DNA from: Prevotella sp.
GTDB lineage: Bacteria > Bacteroidota > Bacteroidia > Bacteroidales > Bacteroidaceae
Direction: 5' to 3'
Length of the DNA stretch: 60,263 nt
Assembly: GCA_016286995.1 (NCBI GenBank)
Contig: JAEEVA010000017.1
Span: forward strand, 1-60,263
Part shown: positions 1 to 7,948 of the stretch, in pieces
How the letters are laid out: each line of letters begins with the position of its first letter
How positions within the stretch are numbered: the stretch's first letter is position 1
The notes under the pieces: generated by a model
Databases searched by the model: none
What the model was told of the DNA's origin: nothing
The model's input: the letters and a program-made list of their open reading frames with translations, nothing else
Made by a program: the position numbers and the translations under genes

Positions 1-62
1 CAGTAGGTTAGAATGCCTGCCTGTCACGCAGGAGGTCACGAGTTCGAGTCTCGTACGCACCG
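1..62 (+). tRNA. tRNA-Asp (GTC), 5' end cut by window edge
   Basis: Identical over its length to the complete tRNA at 91-164, but the first 12 bases lie outside the window. The anticodon arm has CCTGC/GCAGG around a loop with anticodon GTC, followed by the T arm and the 3' acceptor half ACGCACC plus discriminator G. It is the first of a tandem pair 28 bases apart. Confidence 0.93.
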
Positions 63-90
63 CCAACCACCAGCAGCAAAAAATGATTTT

Positions 91-164
91 GGTGCGTTAG
101 TTCAGTAGGTTAGAATGCCTGCCTGTCACGCAGGAGGTCACGAGTTCGAGTCTCGTACGCACCG
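91..164 (+). tRNA. tRNA-Asp (GTC)
   Basis: Complete 74-base cloverleaf. Acceptor arm GGTGCGT (91-97) pairs with ACGCACC (157-163) and the discriminator is G164, as usual for tRNA-Asp. The anticodon stem CCTGC/GCAGG encloses a loop with anticodon GTC. The T arm contains GTTCGAGTC. No CCA is encoded. It is a tandem duplicate of the copy at the window start and probably in the same transcript. Confidence 0.96.
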
Positions 165-176
165 CTAAGACATAGG

Positions 177-213
177 AAGCTCATTGAATCAGGACGGTTC
201 AGTGAGCTTTTTC
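177..213 (+). terminator. Rho-independent terminator after the tRNA-Asp pair
   Basis: AAGCTCATTGAA (177-188) pairs with TTCAGTGAGCTT (198-209), with one G-U pair and a 9-base loop, followed by a T-run. It lies 12 bases after the tRNA and before galE, so it should end the tRNA transcript. Confidence 0.85.
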
Positions 214-250
214 AATAACCGAATGACGAAACAATTAAATAAGAATAATA

Positions 251-1288
251 ATGAAACAGACAATTCTTGTTACTGGTGGTACAGGCTTCATCGGTAGCCA
301 TACCACCGTAGAACTGCAGAATGCAGGCTACAACGTCGTTATCGTCGACAATCTCTCGAACTCTAATGCACAGGTTGTTGACGGCATTGAGAAGATTACG
401 GGCATACGTCCTGCTTTTGAAAAGGCTGACTGTTGCGATTTCGAGGCTATGGAGCGTATCTTCCAGAAGTATCCTGACATTGAGGGTATTATCCATTTTG
501 CTGCCTCGAAGGCTGTCGGCGAGAGTGTGGAGAAGCCTCTGAAATACTATCGCAATAATATTGTTTCGCTGGTGAACCTGCTCGAGCTGATGCCGAAGTA
601 CAATGTCAAGGGCATCATCTTCAGCAGTTCGTGTACTGTTTATGGTCAGCCCGATCCTGAGAATCTGCCTGTTACTGAAGATGCTCCCGTCAAACCCGCT
701 GAGAGTCCTTACGGCAATACGAAGCAGATTAACGAGGAGATTATCCGCGACACCATCAACAGCGGAGCGCCCATCAAGGCTATTCTCCTGCGCTACTTCA
801 ACCCCATTGGTTCACACCCCACAGCCATCATCGGTGAGCTGCCTAACGGTGTGCCTATGAACCTGATTCCCTTTGTTACCCAGACGGCCATCGGCATTCG
901 TGAACAGCTGAAGGTCTTTGGTAACGACTATAATACCCCTGACGGCACTTGTATCCGCGACTATATCTATGTCGTAGATCTTGCCAAGGCCCATGTGAAG
1001 GCTATGACGCGCGTGCTCGATACGGATTCTGAGCAGCTGGAGGTGTTTAACGTTGGAACGGGCAAGGGCTGTTCTACCAAAGAGATTGTCGATGCCTTCG
1101 AGAAGGCTACGGGTGTCAAGCTCAACTGGACCTATGCTCCCCGTCGTGCCGGTGATATCGAGCAGGTGTGGGCCAATCCTGACAAAGCCAACAAGGTGCT
1201 GGGTTGGAAGGCCGAGACGTCGCTTGAAGATACTTTGAAGTCTGCCTGGAAGTGGCAGCAGAAACTTCGCGAAGAAGGAATACAGTAA
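251..1288 (+). CDS. galE: UDP-glucose 4-epimerase
   Basis: Interconverts UDP-glucose and UDP-galactose in the cytoplasm, linking galactose use to nucleotide-sugar supply for cell-surface glycans. The 345-aa protein is an extended short-chain dehydrogenase. An N-terminal Rossmann motif GGTGFIGSH binds NAD. The catalytic Tyr and Lys sit in SPYGNTKQ, and the Ser/Thr-containing SSSCTVYGQ segment lies before them. The C-terminal part carries the usual nucleotide-sugar binding region (RRAGDIEQVW). Length is typical of GalE. It starts 38 bases after the tRNA terminator and ends at a hairpin shared with the convergent greA. The start ATG follows an A-rich leader without a Shine-Dalgarno sequence, normal for this phylum. 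Confidence 0.96.
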   Translation: MKQTILVTGGTGFIGSHTTVELQNAGYNVVIVDNLSNSNAQVVDGIEKITGIRPAFEKADCCDFEAMERIFQKYPDIEGIIHFAASKAVGESVEKPLKYYRNNIVSLVNLLELMPKYNVKGIIFSSSCTVYGQPDPENLPVTEDAPVKPAESPYGNTKQINEEIIRDTINSGAPIKAILLRYFNPIGSHPTAIIGELPNGVPMNLIPFVTQTAIGIREQLKVFGNDYNTPDGTCIRDYIYVVDLAKAHVKAMTRVLDTDSEQLEVFNVGTGKGCSTKEIVDAFEKATGVKLNWTYAPRRAGDIEQVWANPDKANKVLGWKAETSLEDTLKSAWKWQQKLREEGIQ

Positions 1289-1303
1289 AGAACATATACG
1301 ACA

Positions 1304-1335
1304 AAGAAATGGGGGCTTAACAGTCCCCATTTCTT
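1304..1335. terminator. Bidirectional terminator between galE and greA
   Basis: Perfect 11-bp stem AAGAAATGGGG/CCCCATTTCTT with a 10-base loop, placed between two convergent stop codons. The U-tracts are weak on both sides, so the stem itself is the main evidence. Confidence 0.75.
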
Positions 1336-1347
1336 ATATCTATTTAT

Positions 1348-1812
1348 CTATAGTTCGATACTGTCAATCCTGAGTGTCACCAAGCCTACTGGCACGCGCA
1401 CTTCCACCAAGTCGCCTACCTTCTTGTTCAGCAAAGCCTGGGCGATGGGCGACTTGATTGATATTTTCCCCTCTCGGATATTTGCCTCATGTGGACTGAC
1501 GATGGTATAGGTCATGTGGTTGTTGTTACCCACATTCGTCATGCCCACCTTGCTCAGCAGTCCTACGCTGTCGCTGGCAAGCACCTTTGTGTCTATGACG
1601 CGGGCATGTTCCAGCACCCGTTGCTTGAAACGTATTCTGCCAAGCAGTCGTGACTGTTCTCGTTTAGCGGCATGATATTCAAAGTTTTCGCTGAGGTCCC
1701 CCTTGTCGCGAGCCTCAGCGATGGCCTCTCTCACCTGTGGCAGCTCTACACTTTCAAGCTGACGTAGTTCGGCTACGAGTTTGTCGTAGCCCTCCTGTGA
1801 CATATATTCCAT
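1348..1812 (-). CDS. greA: Transcription elongation factor GreA
   Basis: Rescues backtracked RNA polymerase by stimulating cleavage of the transcript 3' end through the secondary channel. The 154-aa protein begins MEYMSQEGYDKL, the usual GreA start. The N-terminal coiled coil has acidic tip residues D39 and E42 in the segment GDLSENFEYHAA. The C-terminal FKBP-like domain covers roughly residues 80-154 (GDLVEVRVPVGLVTL). Length is as expected. It has its own promoter and is transcribed away from trpS. Confidence 0.97.
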   Translation of the reverse strand: MEYMSQEGYDKLVAELRQLESVELPQVREAIAEARDKGDLSENFEYHAAKREQSRLLGRIRFKQRVLEHARVIDTKVLASDSVGLLSKVGMTNVGNNNHMTYTIVSPHEANIREGKISIKSPIAQALLNKKVGDLVEVRVPVGLVTLRIDSIEL

Positions 1813-1836
1813 ATCGTTCTTTTATGTTTTGGGTTG

Positions 1837-1844
1837 CAAAGGTA
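1837..1844 (-). promoter_or_regulatory. greA promoter, -7 box TACCTTTG
   Basis: On the minus strand TACCTTTG fits the Bacteroidetes -7 consensus TAnnTTTG, 25 bases before the greA start. No clear TTTG -33 box is seen; the heptamer array occupies that position. Confidence 0.7.
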
Positions 1845-1854
1845 ATCATTTTTA

Positions 1855-1984
1855 ATTAAAAATTAGGAATTAGAAATTAGAAATTATGATTTCCATGCCA
1901 TTAAATGATTAAATTGTGTTAAATATCGATGTTTTCGCCCCCAATCATATCATAATTTCTAATTTCTAATTTTTATTTTTTAAT
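1855..1984. repeat. Inverted pair of heptamer arrays between greA and trpS
   Basis: Left array 1855-1889 reads ATTAAAA, ATTAGGA, ATTAGAA, ATTAGAA, ATTATGA. Right array 1950-1984 reads TCATAAT, TTCTAAT, TTCTAAT, TTTTATT, TTTTAAT. Bases 1868-1890 and 1949-1971 are perfect 23-base reverse complements. Each array lies directly upstream of the -7 box of the gene it faces, so the pair fills the divergent control region. The 58 bases between the arrays show no other motif. Confidence 0.85.
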
Positions 1985-1992
1985 TTATTTCG

Positions 1993-2000
1993 TACCTTCG
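1993..2000 (+). promoter_or_regulatory. trpS promoter, -7 box TACCTTCG
   Basis: TACCTTCG differs by one base from TAnnTTTG and lies 29 bases before the trpS start. It sits in the context ATTTCGTACC, shared with the cstA promoter. Confidence 0.6.
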
Positions 2001-2029
2001 CGGCCAAAATGAATTAAAACAACTGAAAA

Positions 2030-3118
2030 ATGGGAAAGATTATACTGACTGGCGACCGTCCTACTGGCAAGTTGCATCTGGGACACTATGTGGGTTCGCT
2101 GCGCCGCCGTGTGGAATTACAGAATGCCGGTGACTATGATAAGATGTTTGTATTTATGGCCGACGTACAGGCCCTGACGGATAATGCCGACAATCCAGAA
2201 AAGATTCGTCAGAACATTATTGAGGTGGCTCTTGACTATCTGGCCGCAGGACTGGACCCTGAGAAGTGTACGCTGTTCATCCAGAGTCAGATTACGGAAC
2301 TGGCAGAGTTGACAACCTATCTGATGAACCTTGTTAGTGTGAGTCGCGTCCAGCGCAATCCGACAGTGAAGACTGAGGTGAAGATGCGTGGTTTCGAGGG
2401 AGAGAGCATTCCCTTGGGTTTCTTTTGCTATCCTGTGTCGCAGGCTGCCGACATCACGCTGTTCAAGGCTACTACGGTGCCTGCTGGCGAAGATCAGGAA
2501 CCCATGCTGGAGGTAACCCGTGAACTGGTGCGCCGTTTCAATCAGATTTATGCCCCTGTGTTGGTTGAACCGAATATCATGTTGCCTGAGAATGCCACTG
2601 CCCGTCGCCTGCCTGGTACTGATGGTAAGGAGAAGATGTCAAAGTCTTTGGGCAATTGTATCTATCTGAGCGACGATGCCGACACCGTTTGGCAGAAGGT
2701 ACGCTCGATGTATACCGATCCTGAGCACATCAACCTGAACGACCCTGGCCATGTGGAGGGTAATGCCGTGTTCACCTATCTCGATGCTTTCTCAAAGCCT
2801 GAGCATTTTGCCCAGTATTGGCCTGAGTACCAGAATCTGGACGAGTTGAAGGACCATTACCGTCGTGGTGGTCTGGGTGACATGAAGTGCAAGAAGTTCC
2901 TGAACCAGATTCTGAACGAGTTCTTAGAGCCTATGCGCCAGCGTCGTCATGAGTTCGAACAGGATATTCCTGAGATCTATAACATCCTGAAGAAGGGTAC
3001 TGAGAAGGCCCATGAGACGGCTGCTCAGACCATGAGCGAGGTTCGTCAGGCCATGCAAATCAATTACTTCGACGACGAAGAACTGATTCGTAGTCAGGCG
3101 GAGAAGTATAAGAAGTAG
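2030..3118 (+). CDS. trpS: Tryptophanyl-tRNA synthetase
   Basis: Class I aminoacyl-tRNA synthetase that charges tRNA-Trp in the cytoplasm. The 362-aa protein shows the HIGH-type motif as [12 protein letters not shown] near residue 12 and the KMSKS loop as [11 protein letters not shown] near residue 200. The central Rossmann region ([14 protein letters not shown]) recognises Trp-AMP. It is slightly longer than the ~330-aa E. coli enzyme, mostly in the C-terminal anticodon-binding half. I see no T-box or leader peptide upstream. The gene is monocistronic, and a heptamer array follows its stop codon. Confidence 0.96.
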   Translation: MGKIILTGDRPTGKLHLGHYVGSLRRRVELQNAGDYDKMFVFMADVQALTDNADNPEKIRQNIIEVALDYLAAGLDPEKCTLFIQSQITELAELTTYLMNLVSVSRVQRNPTVKTEVKMRGFEGESIPLGFFCYPVSQAADITLFKATTVPAGEDQEPMLEVTRELVRRFNQIYAPVLVEPNIMLPENATARRLPGTDGKEKMSKSLGNCIYLSDDADTVWQKVRSMYTDPEHINLNDPGHVEGNAVFTYLDAFSKPEHFAQYWPEYQNLDELKDHYRRGGLGDMKCKKFLNQILNEFLEPMRQRRHEFEQDIPEIYNILKKGTEKAHETAAQTMSEVRQAMQINYFDDEELIRSQAEKYKK

Positions 3119-3120
3119 GT

Positions 3121-3155
3121 GGTCTAAGGTCTGAGGTTTGAGGGCTGAGGTCTGA
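3121..3155 (+). repeat. Heptamer array GGTCTGA x5
   Basis: Five consecutive 7-base units: GGTCTAA, GGTCTGA, GGTTTGA, GGGCTGA, GGTCTGA. They begin 2 bases after the trpS stop, and the convergent GHL10 gene ends 9 bases beyond. Each unit carries a TAA or TGA, so the stops rotate through the frames. Confidence 0.85.
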
Positions 3156-3164
3156 GATGAAGGG

Positions 3165-4817
3165 TTACCTCTTGATGATGAAATAGCCGAGGCGATGGGT
3201 AATGCCTTTGCGGTTCAGCGAGCGTAACTCATACATACCATTGGGCAGGGGACGCAAGTCTACCTGCCCTTTGTTTTGGCAGGTATGGACGATGTTGCCC
3301 TGCATAGTCTGCACAACCAGAAACTCTGCGTCAAGGATTTTGTTGGTGTTTAACGCCAGCGTCTTGCCGTTGTGTGATAAGAGTGAAGATTGAAGTGATA
3401 AGAGTGAAGAGTTTAGTGATCCGTCGCTGTAGTCAACCTCCTGACGGGCAGCGCTCTCGTTGCCATAGCGGTCAAGAGCCGTGACGGCATAGTAGAGCGG
3501 CGCCTTGCCACTTTTGCGGCGTACTGACAACTGCTGCCACAGGTGACGCGTAGCCACAAGATTGGCAGGATTGCTGATGTCGACAGGTGCCGACGTCGAG
3601 GCGTAGACATTATATAATAGATAAGGACCGTCGCTGCGGTCTATGGCACCGTCCCACGACAGCATGTCGCCCTGCGAGGTACGTGTCACACTCAGCGAAG
3701 CTGGTGAAACGGGAGTCGTATGCCGTTCCCACGTCATGGGAGGAATGAGTGCCGGATGGCGGTCGAAGCCCTTCACGCAGCGGTACACACCTTTCACGTC
3801 GTCCAACAGGAACTTGGCACGGAAGTAGCAGTGTCCCATGCCTATCTGACGGGTGACGTTGAGCTGTCGCTGGATTTCTGTCAGGGGCCAGTTGCGCTCC
3901 TTGGGGTGCAGCATGTAGACGCCAAGACCTGAGACGACGGTGCGTCCGTAGTCATATTCCTGCCAGTCGATGGCAAAGGGATAGAAGTTGTTGCCCTGGA
4001 AATACATCATGGGATAGAGCTGGTCCATGAGTCCGTCGCGCAGCCATCCCTGGGCATCCTGCGCCACTTGTCGGCGGGCATTCCACCCACGCGAAGAGTA
4101 GCGCGCGAGGTCGTCATATTTACCTATGGGCGAGCAACTTAACTTTACCCACGGCTTGTAAAGCTTTACCTTCTGATTGATGGCTCTGACGATACGGGTG
4201 ATGTTGCTGGCCGACTTTGTTCCACGCCATGTCTCAGGATAGCGAATGTAGTCGAGGTGGATGCCGTCCACGTCGTAGCGGCGTGTGATGTCGGCACAGA
4301 TGTCTGCCAGATAGTCGGCGGTACCCTGCAGTTCAGGGTTCATGTAGCCTTCTTCGCCAATTTTCTTGACGAGCGACGGGTAACGCTTACGCAGCTGCTG
4401 GCAGCCGTAGGTGTTCCATTTGCCGATAGGAATGGTGACTACCCAGGCGTGCAGTTCCATGCCGCGGCGGTGGCACTCGTCGATGGCAAACTGCAGAGCG
4501 TCGTAGCCTGGCGATCGTCCTGGCTTGCCAGACAGACAGCCGTCCCACGGTTCACGGTCGGAGGGGTAGATGGTAGTGGCACGGACGCGAGTCTGCAACA
4601 GTACCGTATTGACGCCAGCCTCCTTCAGCCGGTCGAGCATATCGGTGAGTTGTCGTTTCTGTTCGCCGATGCCCATGCCGTCGTGGGCGTAGGTGCGTGG
4701 CCAGTCAATGCCGCCGATGGTGGTGAGCCAAACGGCTCTGACTTCATACTTGGGTTGGGCAGTCATCAGGGTGATGCTGCAAAGCAGATATATATATAAT
4801 AATGTCAGTCGTTTCAT
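3165..4817 (-). CDS. Secreted glycoside hydrolase-like family 10 (GHL10/DUF187) protein
   Basis: The 550-aa protein starts with a signal peptide (about residues 1-20, ending LMTAQ). It continues with a TIM-barrel of the GHL10/YngK type: EVRAVWLTTIGGIDWP near the start, then GVNTVLLQTRVR and the barrel segments GIHLDYIRYP and DGLMDQLYPMMYF. Members act on bacterial or plant polysaccharides, some on denuded peptidoglycan; the substrate here is unknown. A fibronectin-III-like domain follows (about 380-470). The tail LRPLPNGMYELRSLNRKG resembles a type IX secretion C-terminal domain, so cell-surface or extracellular location is likely. A 49-base heptamer array is translated just before that tail. 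It has its own promoter, divergent from cstA. Confidence 0.88.
   Translation of the reverse strand: MKRLTLLYIYLLCSITLMTAQPKYEVRAVWLTTIGGIDWPRTYAHDGMGIGEQKRQLTDMLDRLKEAGVNTVLLQTRVRATTIYPSDREPWDGCLSGKPGRSPGYDALQFAIDECHRRGMELHAWVVTIPIGKWNTYGCQQLRKRYPSLVKKIGEEGYMNPELQGTADYLADICADITRRYDVDGIHLDYIRYPETWRGTKSASNITRIVRAINQKVKLYKPWVKLSCSPIGKYDDLARYSSRGWNARRQVAQDAQGWLRDGLMDQLYPMMYFQGNNFYPFAIDWQEYDYGRTVVSGLGVYMLHPKERNWPLTEIQRQLNVTRQIGMGHCYFRAKFLLDDVKGVYRCVKGFDRHPALIPPMTWERHTTPVSPASLSVTRTSQGDMLSWDGAIDRSDGPYLLYNVYASTSAPVDISNPANLVATRHLWQQLSVRRKSGKAPLYYAVTALDRYGNESAARQEVDYSDGSLNSSLLSLQSSLLSHNGKTLALNTNKILDAEFLVVQTMQGNIVHTCQNKGQVDLRPLPNGMYELRSLNRKGITHRLGYFIIKR
3374..3422 (-). repeat. In-frame heptamer array with 21-base higher-order repeat
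   Basis: Seven consecutive units on the plus strand: GTGATAA, GAGTGAA, GATTGAA, GTGATAA, GAGTGAA, GAGTTTA, GTGATCC. Units 1-3 and 4-6 form a 21-base super-repeat, equal to seven codons. It is translated from the minus strand inside the GHL10 gene as a Ser/Leu-rich linker (SLNSSLLSLQSSLLSHNG). The coding direction has no stop in any unit. Confidence 0.85.
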
Positions 4818-4825
4818 TTCGGCTA

Positions 4826-4833
4826 CAAAGGTA
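4826..4833 (-). promoter_or_regulatory. GHL10 gene promoter, -7 box TACCTTTG
   Basis: Perfect TAnnTTTG on the minus strand, only 9 bases before the start codon, implying a very short or absent leader. Confidence 0.72.
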
Positions 4834-4840
4834 CAAAAAA

Positions 4841-4875
4841 AATGATAATTGAGAATTGGTAATTGAAAATTATTT
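4841..4875 (+). repeat. Heptamer array in the divergent GHL10/cstA control region
   Basis: Units AATGATA, ATTGAGA, ATTGGTA, ATTGAAA, ATTATTT run right up to the cstA -7 box, covering its -33 region. The same ATTGAGA word recurs at 7914 and 35352. Confidence 0.8.
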
Positions 4876-4877
4876 CG

Positions 4878-4885
4878 TACCTTTG
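4878..4885 (+). promoter_or_regulatory. cstA promoter, -7 box TACCTTTG
   Basis: Perfect TAnnTTTG, 30 bases before the cstA start codon, in the context TTTCGTACCTTTGC shared with several promoters in this window. Confidence 0.75.
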
Positions 4886-4914
4886 CAGAAGAATTTATAA
4901 AAACATCAAAAAAA

Positions 4915-6399
4915 ATGATTTCATTTACTGTGAGCCTGGTGGCTCTGATTCTGGGTTATTTCCTGTATGGCCGCTTCGTTGAGCGACTCTTTGGTCCTGA
5001 CGACCGCGAGACGCCTGCCGTTGCCAAGGCTGACGGATTAGACTTTGTGGTACTTCCCAATTGGAAGGTTTTCATGATTCAGTTCCTCAACATCGCTGGT
5101 ACGGGTCCCATCTTCGGTGCCATTATGGGTGCCAAGTTCGGACCTGCCGCCTATCTGTGGATTGTCTTCGGCTGCATCTTTGCCGGAGCCGTACACGACT
5201 ACTTCAGTGGTATGCTGTCCATGCGCCATGGAGGAGCCAACCAGCCCGAGATAGTCGGTAGCTATCTGGGAGATACGACTCGTCGCGTGATGCTGATATT
5301 CTCAGTATTCCTGTTGGTGATGGTGGGTGTGGTATTCGTCTATAGCCCTGCCAAGATTCTGGGCGATATGACAGGTGCCGATGCCTTGGCTGCTCAGCAG
5401 GGACAGATGCAGATGGAGTATGTCTACTGGTCGGTAGCCATTTTCTTCTATTACATTATCGCTACCATGTTGCCTGTCGACAAGATTATCGGTAAGATTT
5501 ATCCGCTCTTCGCCTTCTCGCTGCTTTTTATGGCTGCAGCGCTGATGGTGATGCTGTTCATAAAGATGCCCGACCTGCCAGAGATTTGGGAAGGACTGCC
5601 TGTGGAGCCGTTGACATCGGCAAGCATATTCCCCGCCTTGTTCATCACTATTGCCTGTGGTGCCATTAGCGGTTTCCATGCCACGCAAAGCCCTCTGATG
5701 GCGCGTTGCCTGAAGAGTGAGCACATGGGACGCCCCATTTTCTATGGTGCGATGATTACCGAGGGCTTGGTAGCACTCATTTGGGCTACGGTGGCTATGT
5801 ATTTCTTCTACGACCAGCCCACGCCGGGTTACGAGCAGATTGCGGGTGGTGCTGCCGCTGTAGCTGATGCACCGTCTATCGTCAACAAGATGTGTAACGA
5901 GTGGCTGGGTATCGTTGGCGGCATATTGGCTTTGTTGGGTGTCGTAGCAGCGCCCATCACCAGTGGCGATACCGCATTCCGTTCTGCCCGACTGATTATC
6001 GCTGACTTCATTCATTTGGAGCAGCGCCCCATCCGCAACCGCTTGGCGGTGTGCATCCCTATGTTTGTCGGTGCTATAGCATTGTTAGCATGGCAGATGT
6101 CCGATGCCAAGGGCTTTGAAACCATCTGGGGCTGGTTCGGCTGGTCTAATCAGACGCTGGCAGTCTTTATGTTATGGGCTATAACGGTCTATCTTGTACG
6201 GCAGAAAAAGCTATTTGTTATCACTCTTATACCGGCTTTGTTCATGACGGCTGTCTGTACGTCCTATCTGTTCTGCGTGAAGCTCTTCAAGCTGGATGAT
6301 ACGGCTATATGGACTATCGCTGCCGCTGCTGTCATTGTATCGTTGCTATGGTTTGCCGCTTGGCTAAAAAAAGAATACAATAAAACAATAGAAAAATAA
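4915..6399 (+). CDS. cstA: CstA-family carbon starvation protein (pyruvate/peptide transporter)
   Basis: Inner-membrane transporter; characterised CstA proteins import pyruvate or peptides under carbon limitation. The 494-aa protein has about 13 hydrophobic segments. It carries the family hallmarks: PNWKVFMIQFLNIAGTGPI near residue 47 and GCIFAGAVHDYFSGM near residue 88. Further hallmarks are GAISGFHATQSPLMARCL and APITSGDTAFRSARL. It is the shorter form common in Bacteroidetes (E. coli CstA is about 700 aa), lacking C-terminal extensions. The downstream barrel protein follows after an AT-rich octamer array and may be co-transcribed. No sensor kinase of the BtsS/YpdA type lies next to it. Confidence 0.9.
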   Translation: MISFTVSLVALILGYFLYGRFVERLFGPDDRETPAVAKADGLDFVVLPNWKVFMIQFLNIAGTGPIFGAIMGAKFGPAAYLWIVFGCIFAGAVHDYFSGMLSMRHGGANQPEIVGSYLGDTTRRVMLIFSVFLLVMVGVVFVYSPAKILGDMTGADALAAQQGQMQMEYVYWSVAIFFYYIIATMLPVDKIIGKIYPLFAFSLLFMAAALMVMLFIKMPDLPEIWEGLPVEPLTSASIFPALFITIACGAISGFHATQSPLMARCLKSEHMGRPIFYGAMITEGLVALIWATVAMYFFYDQPTPGYEQIAGGAAAVADAPSIVNKMCNEWLGIVGGILALLGVVAAPITSGDTAFRSARLIIADFIHLEQRPIRNRLAVCIPMFVGAIALLAWQMSDAKGFETIWGWFGWSNQTLAVFMLWAITVYLVRQKKLFVITLIPALFMTAVCTSYLFCVKLFKLDDTAIWTIAAAAVIVSLLWFAAWLKKEYNKTIEK

Positions 6400-6446
6400 A
6401 AGAATAAAAAAATAAAAGAATAAAAAATTAAAAAATTAAGATTATG
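6395..6446 (+). repeat. Octamer array between cstA and the barrel-protein gene
   Basis: AATAAAAG, AATAAAAA, AATAAAAG, AATAAAAA, then ATTAAAAA and ATTAAG, ending in ATTATG, whose ATG is the next start codon. It fills the whole gap. Each unit carries TAA; an 8-base period rotates the frame. Confidence 0.75.
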
Positions 6447-7013
6447 AAGAAAATTGCTTTATTCGTGATGGCACTGATGATGTCAGTAGCCGCCAACGCA
6501 CAGTTTGAACAGGGTAAACAGTACATTGGAGCGTCATTCTCGGGCTTCGACCTCGGCTACAGTGGTCTGACGAAGGGTCGTGTGAATGTGCAGGGCAAGG
6601 TGGGTTACCTGCTTTGGGACAACATTATGGCTACTGCTCAGCTTTCGTACGAGAAGGCCAAGGACACACCAGCTGCATTCTCTTGCGGCATCGGTGGCCG
6701 TTACTACATTGTGCAGAACGGTCTCTACCTTGGTGCTTCATTGGCTTATAAGTATATGGGTGGTCAGTCCTATACAACTTATGATGTAGATCCTGTGTCG
6801 TTACAGGCTAGGGAAGTCACAATTGACGGTGACAGCTACAACGACTTCATGCCCAGCATACAGGTGGGCTATGCCTTCTTCGTGAGCCGTACGGTGACCA
6901 TCGAGCCTGAGCTCTACTACGAGCAGTCGTTCAAGAACCACAAGGACTACAGCAACTTCGGTCTGCGCATCGGCATTGGTGTCTATCTGTTCAGCGACCA
7001 GAGGAAGAACTGA
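6444..7013 (+). CDS. Small outer-membrane beta-barrel protein
   Basis: The 189-aa protein has a clear signal peptide (MKKIALFVMALMMSVAANA, cleavage before QF). Alternating hydrophobic and aromatic strands follow, for example KVGYLLWDNIMATAQLSYE, GLYLGASLAYKYMGG and RTVTIEPELYYEQSF. This is the OmpA/OmpX-like outer-membrane barrel pattern of about eight strands. It ends FGLRIGIGVYLFSDQRKN, close to the barrel-type hydrophobic terminus. The ligand is unknown. Its start codon is the last unit of the array following cstA. It probably shares the cstA transcript and runs on to nadC. Confidence 0.75.
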   Translation: MKKIALFVMALMMSVAANAQFEQGKQYIGASFSGFDLGYSGLTKGRVNVQGKVGYLLWDNIMATAQLSYEKAKDTPAAFSCGIGGRYYIVQNGLYLGASLAYKYMGGQSYTTYDVDPVSLQAREVTIDGDSYNDFMPSIQVGYAFFVSRTVTIEPELYYEQSFKNHKDYSNFGLRIGIGVYLFSDQRKN

Positions 7014-7048
7014 GGAAGAATAAAAAAATAAAACAATAAAAACAATCA
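7014..7048 (+). repeat. AT-rich array between the barrel gene and nadC
   Basis: Irregular 7-9-base units of the type AATAAAA and AATAAAAAC start right after the stop codon and stop about 12 bases before nadC. Each unit carries TAA. Confidence 0.6.
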
Positions 7049-7060
7049 ACTTTTGCATTT

Positions 7061-7909
7061 ATGTTAAGTGTAGAGGAACTGGTTGACAGGCTCATTGACC
7101 TGTCGTTTGCCGAGGACATCGGCGACGGCGACCATACCACCCTGTGCTGCATTCCAGAGGATGCCATGGGTAAGTCGCACCTGCTCATCAAAGAAGACGG
7201 CATTTTGGCTGGTGTGGAGATTGCCAAGGAAGTGTTCCACCGCTTCGATCCTGACATGCAGGTCGAGGTGTTGATGGGTGACGGCTCACGTGTGAAGAAG
7301 GGCGACATCGCCATGATTGTCACGGGTCGTGTGCGCTCGCTGCTGCAGACAGAGCGTTTGATGCTGAACATCATGCAACGCATGAGTGGCATTGCCACCA
7401 TGACCGACCGCTACGTGCAGCGTCTGAAAGGCACCAACACCCGTGTGCTGGATACCCGCAAGACCACCCCAGGCATGCGTATGCTCGAGAAGCAGGCTGT
7501 GAAGATTGGCGGCGGCTGCAATCACCGCATCGGACTCTTCGACATGATTCTGCTCAAGGACAACCATGTCGACTTTGCCGGCGGTATTGTCAACGCTATC
7601 GACCGTTGCCACAAGTACCTCGAGGAAAAGGGTCTCGACCTGAAGATTGAGATTGAGGTGCGCTCGTTCGACGAGTTGCAGCAGGTACTCGACCACGGCG
7701 GTGTCGACCGTATCATGCTTGACAACTTCTCTGTGCCCGACACAAAGAAGGCCGTCGACATCATTGCCCACCGCTATGAGACCGAGTCCAGTGGCGGCAT
7801 CACGTTCGACACCATCCGCGACTATGCCGAGCAGGGCGTCGACTTCATTTCCGTGGGTGCTTTGACCCACTCAGTGAAGGGACTTGACATGTCATTTAAA
7901 GCATGCTAG
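7061..7909 (+). CDS. nadC: Quinolinate phosphoribosyltransferase (carboxylating)
   Basis: Converts quinolinate and PRPP to nicotinate mononucleotide, a step of de novo NAD synthesis in the cytoplasm. The 282-aa protein has the usual length. The N-terminal domain starts VEELVDRLIDLSFAEDIGDG. The active-site barrel includes LNIMQRMSGIAT, the substrate-binding DTRKTTPGMRMLEK and KIGGGCNHRIGLFDMILLK. Also present are KIEIEVRSFDEL and VDRIMLDNFS. nadA and nadB are not in the window. It is third in a co-directional run after cstA and before the M23 gene. No NAD-type riboswitch is visible. Confidence 0.96.
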   Translation: MLSVEELVDRLIDLSFAEDIGDGDHTTLCCIPEDAMGKSHLLIKEDGILAGVEIAKEVFHRFDPDMQVEVLMGDGSRVKKGDIAMIVTGRVRSLLQTERLMLNIMQRMSGIATMTDRYVQRLKGTNTRVLDTRKTTPGMRMLEKQAVKIGGGCNHRIGLFDMILLKDNHVDFAGGIVNAIDRCHKYLEEKGLDLKIEIEVRSFDELQQVLDHGGVDRIMLDNFSVPDTKKAVDIIAHRYETESSGGITFDTIRDYAEQGVDFISVGALTHSVKGLDMSFKAC

Positions 7910-7913
7910 GATA

Positions 7914-7948
7914 ATTGAGAATTGATAATTGAGAATTGAAAATTATGA
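7914..7948 (+). repeat. Heptamer stop-ladder between nadC and the M23 gene
   Basis: Units ATTGAGA, ATTGATA, ATTGAGA, ATTGAAA, ATTATGA, then TTAC. TGA triplets at 7916, 7923 and 7930 fall in three different frames. The last unit contains the ATG (7945) used by the M23 lipoprotein. It has almost the same layout as the array at 35352-35386. Confidence 0.85.

Noticed and set aside
5302..6015. 237-codon frame opposite cstA
   Set aside because: cstA motifs are clear; the opposite frame is low-complexity (His/Gln-rich), as expected of a shadow.
7000..7060. NAD-responsive riboswitch ahead of nadC
   Set aside because: The 47-base gap is only an AT-rich array with no stable folds.
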